From: Caulobacter sp.
GTDB taxonomy: Bacteria > Pseudomonadota > Alphaproteobacteria > Caulobacterales > Caulobacteraceae
Assembly (NCBI GenBank): GCA_030645575.1
Contig: JAUSMJ010000003.1
Span: 1-64,000 of the forward strand
Length of the DNA: 64,000 nucleotides
Reading direction: 5' to 3'
Both the position numbers and the translations under genes were made by a program. A model generated the notes under the pieces. That model was given only the letters and a program-made list of their open reading frames with translations. It was not told the origin of the DNA and searched no databases. Each line of letters begins with the position of its first letter. The stretch's first letter is position 1. Positions 56,376 to 64,000 of the stretch are shown here, one piece after another.

Positions 56376-57539
56376 GTGCCGTTCGCCGACCCCAGCCCCC
56401 GCCTGGTCGATACGACCATGCTCTACGCTCCCCGCGGCGGAGGCGTTAAGCGCTATCTGACGGCCAAGCGCGCCTGGTTGGCCAAGGCTCGTCCCGGGGT
56501 GCGCCACACCTTGGTCGCGCCCGGTCCTCGGGACTTCCACGACGGCCACGGCCGGGTGTCGATCTACGCCGCGCCGCTGCCGTTTGGGGACGGCTATCGC
56601 TGGCCCCTGAGCAAGGCGACCTGGATGGAGCGGCTGATCCGCCAGAATCCCTCGATCATCGAGGCGGGCGATCCCTACACGCCGGGCCTCGCGGCGCAGA
56701 AGGCCGGCGCCCGTCTGGGCGTGCCGGTGGTCGGCTTCTGTCACACCGATCTCGGCGCCCTGGCGGCGCTGATGATCGGGGACTGGGCGGAAAAGCCGGT
56801 GCGCAGGCGCTGGGCGGCCATCTACAGGGATTTCGATCAGGCCGTGGCCCCCAGCCGTTTCGTCGCCGACCGGTTGATCGAGTCGGGCGTGACTTCGGCC
56901 ATCGCCCTGCCGCTGGGCGTCGATACCGACCTGTTTCATCCGGGCCAGGCCGACCGCGAGGCCGTGCGGCGGGAACTGGGCCTGGGTCCGGGGCATCGCC
57001 TGCTGGTGTTCGCCGGTCGTCCGGCGCGGGAGAAGCGCATCGACGTGCTGGTCGATGCGGTCGAGCGCCTCGGCGAACCCTACGTCCTGGTGCTGGTGGG
57101 CGCGGGCGAGGCGGCGGCGCCCTCCGACCGGGTCGTCGCCGCGCCGTATCAGACCGATCCGGCCCGGCTGGCCCGCATTCTGGCCAGCTGCGACGCGTTC
57201 GTGCACGCCAACGACGCCGAGCCGTTCGGCCTGGTCGTGCTCGAGGCCATGGCCTGCGGCCTGCCGGTCGTGGGCGTCGATGCGGGCGGAGTCGCCGAGT
57301 CGGTCGATGAGGCCGTGGGCCAGCTGGCCCCGCGGTCGGACGGACCGGCGCTGGCCGAGGCCATCGCCGCCCTGTTCGAGCGCGACATGGTCGAGGTCGG
57401 CCGGGCCGCGCGGCGCCGGACCGAGGCCCGGCACGGCTGGGCCGGCGTGTTCGAGCAGCTGGCGGCGATCTACGCCAGGCTGACCGGCGACGCGGCCTTC
57501 GTCACGCCGCCTGCCGGCCTGCCGCGAAGCTCTCGATAA
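56376..57539 (+). CDS. GT4-family glycosyltransferase
   Basis: 387 residues, GTG start at 56376. Two Rossmann halves. Family markers are RYLTAKRAWLAKARPGVRHTLVAPGP in the N-terminal half, GVDTDLFHPGQADREAVRRELGLGPGHRLLVFAGRPAREKRI, and the nucleotide-sugar motif HANDAEPFGLVVLEAMACGLPVVGVDAGG with the E-x7-E pair. It transfers sugar from an activated donor, likely a lipid or glycan acceptor; not known which. Its 3' end overlaps the convergent NUDIX gene by 38 bp. Confidence 0.9.
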   Translation: MPFADPSPRLVDTTMLYAPRGGGVKRYLTAKRAWLAKARPGVRHTLVAPGPRDFHDGHGRVSIYAAPLPFGDGYRWPLSKATWMERLIRQNPSIIEAGDPYTPGLAAQKAGARLGVPVVGFCHTDLGALAALMIGDWAEKPVRRRWAAIYRDFDQAVAPSRFVADRLIESGVTSAIALPLGVDTDLFHPGQADREAVRRELGLGPGHRLLVFAGRPAREKRIDVLVDAVERLGEPYVLVLVGAGEAAAPSDRVVAAPYQTDPARLARILASCDAFVHANDAEPFGLVVLEAMACGLPVVGVDAGGVAESVDEAVGQLAPRSDGPALAEAIAALFERDMVEVGRAARRRTEARHGWAGVFEQLAAIYARLTGDAAFVTPPAGLPRSSR

Positions 57540-58071
57540 GCAGCCGCAGTCCGGGCTCCTCGACCATGCGCGCGGCCTCCAGCGCCGGAACCCAGCGGCG
57601 CTGGCGCTGGCGCTTCTCGGGCCAGTCCTTGGCCTCGACGGTGACGGCCAGGGGGTAGACATCGACCCGGCACCGCTGTGGCGGGCCGGACTTCATCCGC
57701 TTGCGGTAGCGGAAGGCCCCCAGGGGCGTATCGCCAATCTCGCCGCGGACCCCGGCCTCTTCCCAGGCCTCCTGGGCCGCCGCGTCGTGGGCGGCAAGCG
57801 TGATCATCGGCCAGCCCTTGGGGATGACCCAGCGGCGGGTCTCGCGCGAGGTGATCAGGAGAATCTCGACCCCGGCCTTGGTCTCACACCAGGGCAGGGC
57901 GGCGTACTGCTGCCGGTGCGCGACCCAGCTGAGGGCGTGAAGCCGCTCGCGGAAGCGTCCGATCAGCGTGTTTCCCCTGCGCATGCGGGCCTGGAGTCTG
58001 TGCAGCAATCGCCTGCCTTCGAATCGTTCCGTGAGCGGAGGAGGATGGGTCCCCCGGCGACGGGGGTCCAT
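57502..58071 (-). CDS. NUDIX hydrolase
   Basis: 189 residues. NUDIX box is AAHDAAAQEAWEEAGVRGEIG, giving the metal-binding QEAWEE in place of REUXEE (first Arg is Gln), with GWPMITL upstream as the expected Gly. A basic N-terminal segment (residues 1-30, MDPRRRGTHPPPLTERFEGRR) is poorly conserved; ATG 57984 is an alternative start. Substrate could be diphosphoinositol-type or nucleotide diphosphate; unclear. Confidence 0.85.
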   Translation of the reverse strand: MDPRRRGTHPPPLTERFEGRRLLHRLQARMRRGNTLIGRFRERLHALSWVAHRQQYAALPWCETKAGVEILLITSRETRRWVIPKGWPMITLAAHDAAAQEAWEEAGVRGEIGDTPLGAFRYRKRMKSGPPQRCRVDVYPLAVTVEAKDWPEKRQRQRRWVPALEAARMVEEPGLRLLIESFAAGRQAA

Positions 58072-58379
58072 AGCGCCGACGCGGCGGTGTCCGGGTCGCC
58101 AGCCACAGGGTGATCATCCGCCCGGCCGACGTTGCGCGGCCGTCGCCGCGAGTGCAGGGGACTAAATGATCCGCGAGGCGTTGTGAGATGCGGATGAGGA
58201 TAGATGCCCGCAATGATAACCGAACGCCAGTACCTGAGCATGGCCATGGAGACCTTGCAAAGCTCGAAAATGGACGGCAATGGGAAAATTGTCTCGACAT
58301 ACGGAATTGTGTCTGGCGATTGGCATCGCGTTGCTCGCACGAGCAAAGATCATGAGTCGCCCAACCGCGATATCGACAC
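58072..58379. other. Intergenic stretch without recognised feature
   Basis: 308 bp between the NUDIX gene and the tiny GTG-start gene. Base composition falls in the middle (58180-58350 is more A+T-rich than the flanks). A short frame around 58280-58360 is broken. I see no tRNA, terminator or clear promoter; degraded sequence is possible. Confidence 0.3.
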
Positions 58380-58556
58380 GTGACGGTCCCGATCCAATAC
58401 CGAAGGCGGGCGTCGGAGATGTTGCGAATGGCGGGCCTGACCGAGGACGACGCGGCCCGGGTCGCCTACGAAGGCCTCGCCAGGACCTTCCTTCTGCTTG
58501 CCGATGAGGCCGATGCCCGGAGCGCCCTGGACCGCGACGCCCAGGGCAACCTCTGA
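58380..58556 (+). CDS. Small helical protein, GTG start
   Basis: 58 residues: VTVPIQYRRRASEMLRMAGL, then TEDDAARVAYEGLARTFLLLADEADARSALD. The arrangement (basic start, two amphipathic helices, ALxxLAxxY-like spacing) resembles short proteins common in Caulobacterales and Rhizobiales whose function is unknown. No clear ribosome site. The surrounding A+T-rich stretch and the tRNA next door suggest an accessory or relic gene. Confidence 0.5.
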   Translation: MTVPIQYRRRASEMLRMAGLTEDDAARVAYEGLARTFLLLADEADARSALDRDAQGNL

Positions 58557-58603
58557 CACAGCCTGCCCCGGGGCGGCGCGGTCGATCGGATTGTGAAGGG
58601 AAA

Positions 58604-58680
<77 letters not shown>

Positions 58681-58742
58681 AAAGACGCCCGCCTCGCGGC
58701 GAGGGGCGTCTGATAGGTCCCTGCCCCTGGCCTGTCAACCGG

Positions 58743-60287
58743 TCAGGCGGGGATCAGATAATGAAACGGCGCGGCCGGTCCGGTGGCCAGGCCGAGGGCT
58801 CCCCAGAGCCCGGTCACGGCAAGGCCGGCGACGAAAAACGCCACGGCGTAGGGCAGCAGGGTCGAGAGCAGGCCGCCGACCCCCAGTTCCGGCCGCCAGC
58901 GCCGCGCGAAGCCCAGCACCAGGATGAAGTAGGGGTTCATCGGTGACATGATCACCAGGCTCGAATCGCCCATGCGATAGGCCGCCGTGGTCATCTCCGG
59001 ACTGACGCCCAGCAGCATCAGCATCGGCACCAGCACCGGGCCCAACGCCGCCCATTTGGCCGAGGCCGAGGCGATGACCATGTCCAGGCCCGCGCCCAGC
59101 ACCGTCACCCCCATCAGGATGACGCCCAGTGGCGCGCCCGACCGCTTGAGCGCGTCCGCTCCGTTGATCGCCGAGATGGCCCCCAGGTTCGACCAGCCGA
59201 ACATGGCGATGAAGTGCGAGGCGACGAAGGCCAGCACGATGTAGGGCGCCATGGCGGCGATCGACTCGGACGCATAGCGCACGACATCGGCGTCCTTGCG
59301 GATCAGGCCCGTCCTGAGGCCGTAGACGCAGCCGCTGGCGAGGAACAACAGGAAGAAGCCGGCCACCAGCGAGCGAAAGAAGGGCGTCCAGCGGGCCGGT
59401 CCCTCCGCGGTCGGGTCCTGCAACGGCGCGCCCGGCGCCAGCGCCAGGGCCGCCCACAACAGGATCACGGCCAGGGCCGCCAGCCCGGACCAGAGCAGGG
59501 CGCCCTTTGGCGCGCCGGCTGGCTCGCCCCCGGTCGTCGCGGCGGCCTTCGGCGGGGTCCAGGCGCCCAGGCGCGGCTCGACGATTCTGTCGGTGATGAT
59601 CCAGCCCACGGCGATGAACACCGCCCCGCCGGTGGCGGTGAAATACCAGTCGCCGGCGAGGTTGGCGGTCCAGGTCGGGTCCAGCAGCCGGGCCGCCGGC
59701 TCGGTGAAGCCCAGAATCAGCGCGTCGAACTGGCCGGGCAGGGGGTTGCCGGCGAACGAGGCGATGGTCGCGGCGTAGGCGCAGGCCAGGCCCGCGATCG
59801 GATTGCGGCCGGCCGCGGCGAACACCACCGCGGCCAGCGGCGGCAGCACGACGATGCCCGAATCGGCCGCATGGTTCGACAACAAGCCGATCAGCAGCAC
59901 CATCGGCGTCAGCAGGGCTCTGGGCGCGGCCTTGACCAGCCCGGCGATGGCCGCCGACAGCAGACCGACCCGCTCGGCTACCCCCGCGCCCAGCATGACC
60001 AGCAACACCAAGCCCAGCGGGGCGAAGCCGGTGAAGGTCCTGGCCATTTCGGTCAACAGGGTGCGGACGTTGCCCGCCGACAGCAGGCTTTGGGCGACCA
60101 GCACCTCGTGGGTCACCGGATTGGTCGCGCTGACGCCCAGCGCCGCGCAGATAATGCTGGCGACGACCACCCCGCCGATCAGCCACAGGAAGATGAACAC
60201 CGGATCGGGCAGCCGGTCGCCGAACCGTTCGACGGCGTCGAGAATGCGGATTCCGGGGGATTTTCGGGGTGGCGAGGTATTCGTCAT
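58743..60287 (-). CDS. abgT: AbgT-family transporter (p-aminobenzoyl-glutamate/drug efflux type)
   Basis: 514 residues from ATG 60287; upstream in-frame residues are not family-like. About 13 hydrophobic segments with the AbgT blocks RLPDPVFIFLWLIGGVVV, LLIGLLSNHAADSGIVVLPPLAAVVFAAAGRNPIAGLACAYA and SLVIMSPMNPYFILVLGFARRW. Members import p-aminobenzoyl-glutamate or expel sulfonamides with proton coupling. No abgA/B hydrolase is here, which favours export, by inference. Confidence 0.92.
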   Translation of the reverse strand: MTNTSPPRKSPGIRILDAVERFGDRLPDPVFIFLWLIGGVVVASIICAALGVSATNPVTHEVLVAQSLLSAGNVRTLLTEMARTFTGFAPLGLVLLVMLGAGVAERVGLLSAAIAGLVKAAPRALLTPMVLLIGLLSNHAADSGIVVLPPLAAVVFAAAGRNPIAGLACAYAATIASFAGNPLPGQFDALILGFTEPAARLLDPTWTANLAGDWYFTATGGAVFIAVGWIITDRIVEPRLGAWTPPKAAATTGGEPAGAPKGALLWSGLAALAVILLWAALALAPGAPLQDPTAEGPARWTPFFRSLVAGFFLLFLASGCVYGLRTGLIRKDADVVRYASESIAAMAPYIVLAFVASHFIAMFGWSNLGAISAINGADALKRSGAPLGVILMGVTVLGAGLDMVIASASAKWAALGPVLVPMLMLLGVSPEMTTAAYRMGDSSLVIMSPMNPYFILVLGFARRWRPELGVGGLLSTLLPYAVAFFVAGLAVTGLWGALGLATGPAAPFHYLIPA

Positions 60288-60333
60288 GGGCGAAGTCTGC
60301 ACGGGGTTAAGGACGCCGCAAGCTCCACCCTCA

Positions 60334-60449
60334 CCGTCATCCTCGCCCCTGTCGCGAGGACCCCTTTCGCCGTCGCGGGGGCGGCGCGAGATCACGCTCT
60401 CACGGGGATGCTGAGCGAGGGGGCCTGGGCACGGGGCCCAGGATGACGG
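60334..60449. repeat. CCGTCATCCT...AGGATGACGG bounded intergenic palindrome
   Basis: Ten-base perfect terminal repeats (60334-60343, 60440-60449) enclose two smaller hairpins: CCTCGC/GCGAGG (60341-60359) and CCTGGGC/GCCCAGG (60424-60442). Lies in the divergent region between the AbgT gene and nuoA, so it neighbours the nuo promoter. Interspersed palindrome of the same general class as the REP pairs elsewhere in this window. Confidence 0.65.
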
Positions 60450-60535
60450 ATGAAAACGGGTCCCAACACCGCGACGCCGTTTGAACCCCTCACGGCCATG
60501 GGCTAGAAGGGCCGCGACTCCTTTCCGGGACACCC

Positions 60536-60913
60536 ATGGACGCCTTCCTCCTCCAGTATCTGCCGATCGTGATCCTGCTCGGGATCGCGGCGGCGCTCGG
60601 CGTGGCCTTCATCCTCGCCGCCGCCATCTTCGCGCCCAAGGCGCCGGATCCCGAAAAGCTCTCCGCCTACGAATGCGGTTTCAACGCCTTCGACGACGCG
60701 CGGATGAAGTTCGACGTCCGGTTTTACCTGGTCTCGATCCTGTTCATCATCTTCGACCTGGAAGTGGCCTTCCTGTTTCCCTGGGCCGTGAGCCTGATGA
60801 AGCTGCCCCACGACCAGAGCGTCTTCGCCTTCTGGTCGATGATGGCCTTCCTCGGCGTGCTGACCGTCGGCTTTGTCTACGAGTGGAAAAAGGGAGCCCT
60901 GGAATGGGAGTGA
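60536..60913 (+). CDS. nuoA: NADH-quinone oxidoreductase subunit A
   Basis: 125 residues, three membrane helices (about 8-30, 60-82, 90-112). Conserved Cys region [42 protein letters not shown] is diagnostic. Membrane-arm subunit of complex I near the quinone channel. First gene of the nuo operon; nuoB overlaps its end by 10 bp. Confidence 0.97.
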   Translation: MDAFLLQYLPIVILLGIAAALGVAFILAAAIFAPKAPDPEKLSAYECGFNAFDDARMKFDVRFYLVSILFIIFDLEVAFLFPWAVSLMKLPHDQSVFAFWSMMAFLGVLTVGFVYEWKKGALEWE

Positions 60914-61464
60914 TCGTTCCTGCCGGGGCGGCCGGCCGTTCGACGGTCGAGGGTTACGACCCGCGCCTCCACGACCCCTATTTCGACGGCGTCTCGCAGC
61001 AGCTGGCCGACAAGGGCTTCGTCACGGCCGCCGCCGACGACCTGATCACCTGGGCCCGCACCGGGTCGCTGATGTGGATGACCTTCGGCCTGGCCTGCTG
61101 CGCGGTCGAGATGATGCAGGCCTCGATGCCGCGCTACGATCTGGAGCGCTACGGCTTCGCGCCCCGCGCCAGCCCGCGCCAGAGCGACGTGATGATCGTC
61201 GCCGGCACCCTGACCAACAAGATGGCCCCGGCGCTGCGCAAGGTCTACGACCAGATGCCCGAGCCGCGCTATGTCATCAGCATGGGCAGCTGCGCCAACG
61301 GCGGCGGCTACTACTATTACAGCTACAGCGTCGTGCGCGGCTGCGACCGCGTGGTGCCGGTGGACATCTATGTCCCGGGCTGCCCGCCGACCGCCGAGGC
61401 CCTGGTCTACGGCGTGCTGCAGCTGCAGAAGAAGATCCGCCGCACGGGGACCATCGAGCGATGA
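60904..61464 (+). CDS. nuoB: NADH-quinone oxidoreductase subunit B
   Basis: 186 residues from ATG 60904, overlapping nuoA. Ligands of the terminal N2 [4Fe-4S] cluster are visible: tandem Cys in [10 protein letters not shown], Cys in GSCANGG and Cys in [10 protein letters not shown]. Passes electrons to quinone at the hydrophilic-arm end. Its TGA overlaps the nuoC start. Confidence 0.98.
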   Translation: MGVIVPAGAAGRSTVEGYDPRLHDPYFDGVSQQLADKGFVTAAADDLITWARTGSLMWMTFGLACCAVEMMQASMPRYDLERYGFAPRASPRQSDVMIVAGTLTNKMAPALRKVYDQMPEPRYVISMGSCANGGGYYYYSYSVVRGCDRVVPVDIYVPGCPPTAEALVYGVLQLQKKIRRTGTIER

Positions 61465-62060
61465 GCACGGATCTCGAAGCCCTCGGCCAGAGCATCGTGG
61501 CGGGCAGCGCTGGCGCGATCACCACCTTTGACGTGGCGTTCGGCGAGCTGACCGTCACCGGCCCCTCGACCCGCGTGGTCCAGGCGCTGACCTTCCTGCG
61601 CGACCACCCCGACTGCCGGTTCCACCAGCTGATCGACCTCGCCGGCGTCGATTATCCGGAGCGGCCGCTGCGGTTCGACGTGGTCTATCACCTGCTGTCG
61701 ATGGTCAGGAACCACCGCATTCGTCTGAAGGTGCAGACCAACGAGGACACGCCCGTGCCCAGCGTCGCGGGCCTGTTCCCGGCCGCCGACTGGTTCGAGC
61801 GCGAGGCGTTCGACATGTACGGCATCTTCTTCAGCGATCACCCGGACCTGCGCCGACTGCTGACCGACTACGGCTTCCATGGCCATCCGCTGCGGAAGGA
61901 CTTCCCGATGACCGGCTATGTCGAAGTGCGCTACGACGACGAGCTTAAGCGGGTGGTCTATGAGCCGGTGAAGATCGCCGAGTTCCGCCAGTTCGACTTC
62001 CTCTCGCCCTGGGAGGGCGCCAGCTACGCCCTGCCGGGCGACGACAAGGCGGGGTCGTGA
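61461..62060 (+). CDS. nuoC: NADH-quinone oxidoreductase subunit C
   Basis: 199 residues. Conserved 30-kDa subunit blocks: [77 protein letters not shown]. Separate from NuoD, unlike the fused CD of enterics. ATG overlaps the nuoB stop. After its stop a REP-pair element lies before nuoD. Confidence 0.97.
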   Translation: MSTDLEALGQSIVAGSAGAITTFDVAFGELTVTGPSTRVVQALTFLRDHPDCRFHQLIDLAGVDYPERPLRFDVVYHLLSMVRNHRIRLKVQTNEDTPVPSVAGLFPAADWFEREAFDMYGIFFSDHPDLRRLLTDYGFHGHPLRKDFPMTGYVEVRYDDELKRVVYEPVKIAEFRQFDFLSPWEGASYALPGDDKAGS

Positions 62061-62074
62061 TGGTGTTGGATGGT

Positions 62075-62182
62075 TGCGTCCTTCGACACGGCCCTTCGGG
62101 CCTGCTCAGGATGACGTACATTTGTGACGCGCCACCTCTCCACGTCATGGTGAGCAGCGCGAAGCGCGTGTCGAACCACGCA
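62075..62182. repeat. REP-pair element inside the nuo operon, copy 2
   Basis: Arms 62075-62115 and 62143-62182 form an imperfect long inverted repeat; each arm has its own small hairpin (GGCCC/GGGCC and GCGC/GCGC types). Arm order CATCCTGAG/CATGGTGAG versus copy at 49674 is swapped. It separates nuoC from nuoD by 148 bp, where other junctions in this operon overlap. Confidence 0.75.
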
Positions 62183-62208
62183 CAATGCCTGACGGGAGCC
62201 GTACTCTG

Positions 62209-63423
62209 ATGGCCGACGATTCTTCGAACGTCCCGACGATTCCCGAAACCCCGGTCCGCAAGTTCAACATCAACTTCGGCCCGCAACACCCGGCCGCGCA
62301 CGGCGTGCTGCGCCTGGTGCTGGAGCTGGACGGCGAGGTCGTCGAGCGGGTCGATCCGCATATCGGCCTGCTGCACCGCGGCACCGAGAAGCTGATGGAG
62401 GCCCGCACCTACCTCCAGAACATCCCGTACTTCGACCGCCTCGACTACGTCGCCCCGATGAACCAGGAGCACGCCTTCTGCCTGGCCATCGAGAAGCTGC
62501 TGGGCGTGGATGTGCCCCGGCGTGGCCAGATCATCCGCGTGCTCTACAGCGAGATCGGCCGCATTCTCAGCCACCTGCTCAACGTGACGACTCAGGCCCT
62601 GGACGTCGGCGCCCTGACGCCGCCGCTCTGGGGCTTCGAGGAGCGCGAGAGGCTGATGGTGTTCTATGAGCGCGCCTGCGGCGCGCGGCTGCACGCCAAC
62701 TTCTTCCGGCCGGGCGGCGTGCACCAGGACCTGACCGACGCGCTGATCGAGGATATCGACCGGTGGGCCGCCCAGTTCCCCAAGCGCTGCGATGACATCG
62801 AGACCCTGATCACCGGCAACCGCATCTTCAAGCAGCGCAACGTCGATATCGGCGTGGTCTCGCGCCAGCAGGCCATCGACCTTAGCTTCTCGGGCGTGAT
62901 GGTGCGCGGGTCGGGCATCGCCTGGGACCTGCGCCGTAACCAGCCGTACGAGTGCTACAGCGAGTTCGACTTCGACATCCCGCTGGGGATCAACGGCGAC
63001 TGCTACGACCGCTACCTGTGCCGCATGCAGGAGATGCGCGAGTCGACGAAGATCATCCGCCAGGCCTGCGCCATGCTGCGCGGGACGCCGGGCCCGGTGA
63101 TGACCCTGGACAACAAGGTCGTCCCGCCGCGCCGCGCGGAAATGAAGGCCTCGATGGAAGCCCTGATCCATCACTTCAAGCTCTACACCGAGGGATTCCG
63201 CACCCCGGAGGGCGAGGTCTACGCCTGCGTCGAGGCGCCCAAGGGCGAGTTCGGCGTGTTCCTGGTCAGCGACGGAACCAACAAGCCCTACCGCTGCAAG
63301 ATCCGCGCGCCGGGCTTCCCGCACCTGGCGGCCATGGACACGCTCAACCGCGGCCACATGCTGGCCGACGTCAGCGCCATCCTCGGCAGCCTGGACATCG
63401 TGTTTGGAGAGATTGACCGGTGA
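62209..63423 (+). CDS. nuoD: NADH-quinone oxidoreductase subunit D
   Basis: 404 residues from ATG 62209 (GGGAG upstream); an earlier ATG 62185 lies within the repeat flank and is less likely. 49-kDa subunit marks: [60 protein letters not shown] and [28 protein letters not shown]. Forms the quinone pocket with NuoB. TGA overlaps the nuoE GTG. Confidence 0.98.
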   Translation: MADDSSNVPTIPETPVRKFNINFGPQHPAAHGVLRLVLELDGEVVERVDPHIGLLHRGTEKLMEARTYLQNIPYFDRLDYVAPMNQEHAFCLAIEKLLGVDVPRRGQIIRVLYSEIGRILSHLLNVTTQALDVGALTPPLWGFEERERLMVFYERACGARLHANFFRPGGVHQDLTDALIEDIDRWAAQFPKRCDDIETLITGNRIFKQRNVDIGVVSRQQAIDLSFSGVMVRGSGIAWDLRRNQPYECYSEFDFDIPLGINGDCYDRYLCRMQEMRESTKIIRQACAMLRGTPGPVMTLDNKVVPPRRAEMKASMEALIHHFKLYTEGFRTPEGEVYACVEAPKGEFGVFLVSDGTNKPYRCKIRAPGFPHLAAMDTLNRGHMLADVSAILGSLDIVFGEIDR

Positions 63424-64000
63424 GCGTCCGCCGACTTGCGAAAGACCAGCCCGCCTCGTTCGCCTTCAGCAAGGACACGCTGAAGACCGCCCAGTGGTGG
63501 ATCGCCAAATACCCCGCCGAGCGCAAACAGTCGGCGGTGCTGCCGATCCTGTGGCTGGTGCAGAAGCAGGAGGGCTGGGTCTGCGAGCCGGCCATCCGCG
63601 CCGTCGCCGAGCTGCTGGGGATGCCAGTGATCCGGGTGCTGGAGGTGGCGACCTTCTACACCATGTTCCAGCTGGAACCCGTTGGTTCCGTTGCGTTTGT
63701 CCAGCTGTGCGGCACCACGCCCTGCATGCTGTGCGGGGCCAATGATCTGAAGACCGTGCTGGAAAAGAAGATCGGCCCGAAGAACCACCTGTCGGCTGAC
63801 GGGAAGTTCAGCTGGGAAGAGGTCGAGTGCCTGGGCGCCTGTTCCAATGCCCCGATGGCCGCGATTAACGACTACTACTACGAGGACCTGACGCTGGAGA
63901 GCCTGGCGACGATCCTCGACGAGTTTGCCGCCGGCAAGAAGCCCAAACCCGGCTCGCGCATCGGCCGCGGCGCGTCGGAGCCGCATGGCAAGATCCAGAC
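63420..64000 (+). CDS. nuoE: NADH-quinone oxidoreductase subunit E (3' end beyond window)
   Basis: 193 residues visible from GTG 63420, overlapping the nuoD stop; the frame is open at the edge. [2Fe-2S] ligands are Cys in [11 protein letters not shown] and in [10 protein letters not shown]. Helical N-terminal part [22 protein letters not shown] is typical. Accepts electrons near the NADH site together with NuoF. The C-terminal lysine- and glycine-rich extension continues past the edge. Confidence 0.96.
   Translation, partial: MSVRRLAKDQPASFAFSKDTLKTAQWWIAKYPAERKQSAVLPILWLVQKQEGWVCEPAIRAVAELLGMPVIRVLEVATFYTMFQLEPVGSVAFVQLCGTTPCMLCGANDLKTVLEKKIGPKNHLSADGKFSWEEVECLGACSNAPMAAINDYYYEDLTLESLATILDEFAAGKKPKPGSRIGRGASEPHGKIQ

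Overview
The window is a G+C-rich chromosomal segment of an alphaproteobacterium, most likely a member of the Caulobacterales (Caulobacter/Phenylobacterium type). This rests on the gene order rne / amidase / PBP1A / prfB / bactofilin-M23 / tyrS / iscR-suf, on a second block lon / hupB / tRNA-Val / nuoABCDE, on an RNase E ending in a Gly-Trp-Trp tail, and on two paired-hairpin intergenic repeats that carry GANTC (CcrM) sites. There is no prophage, insertion sequence, CRISPR array or rRNA operon. Almost all of it is conserved chromosomal backbone with small accessory insertions.

Layout. 1-4.7 kb: a truncated flavoprotein oxygenase, a methyltransferase, and two periplasmic quality-control genes (DsbA-like lipoprotein, M48/TPR protease) downstream of rne. 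4.7-15.6 kb: RNA decay and envelope growth: rne, the divergent amidase gene, PBP1A, prfB with its programmed +1 frameshift, comB, a DUF805 protein, and an overlapping bactofilin/M23 peptidase pair. 15.8-20.3 kb: a one-cysteine peroxiredoxin, tyrS preceded by a candidate Tyr-Tyr leader peptide, a DOMON-like gene coupled to a NamZ-like muramidase gene, and an alpha/beta hydrolase. 20.5-27.7 kb: a complete, tightly overlapping SUF iron-sulfur operon under an IscR-type regulator, with two cysteine desulfurases and one unrecognised gene. 27.9-38.6 kb: DUF2087 protein, enoyl-CoA hydratase, MFS carrier, GGDEF cyclase, coniferyl aldehyde dehydrogenase, RhlE-type helicase and an otsB-otsA trehalose operon with a likely EcfG promoter.

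38.8-50.5 kb: parE, a tandem pair of exported amidohydrolases of which one has lost its metal ligands, a Kazal-domain lipoprotein, a RluF-like pseudouridine synthase, an ECF42-type sigma module (YciI, sigma, VOC, DoxX), a fatty acid desaturase and small unknowns. 50.7-53.8 kb: lon with a heat-shock-like promoter, hupB and tRNA-Val. 53.9-58.7 kb: two glycosyltransferases, an SPFH protein/ribbon-helix-helix pair with a 16-bp palindrome just upstream, a NUDIX hydrolase, a tiny GTG-start gene and tRNA-Asp. 58.7-64 kb: an AbgT-type transporter and the start of the complex I operon (nuoA-nuoE, the last running off the edge), with a REP-like element inside the operon between nuoC and nuoD.

I see no wholly new multi-gene system. 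The best leads are the candidate tyrS attenuation leader (17789-17836), the pseudoenzyme/enzyme amidohydrolase pair (41099-43917), the self-regulated SPFH-RHH module (55218-56334), the unknown suf gene (23561-23968), and several families of structured intergenic repeats.
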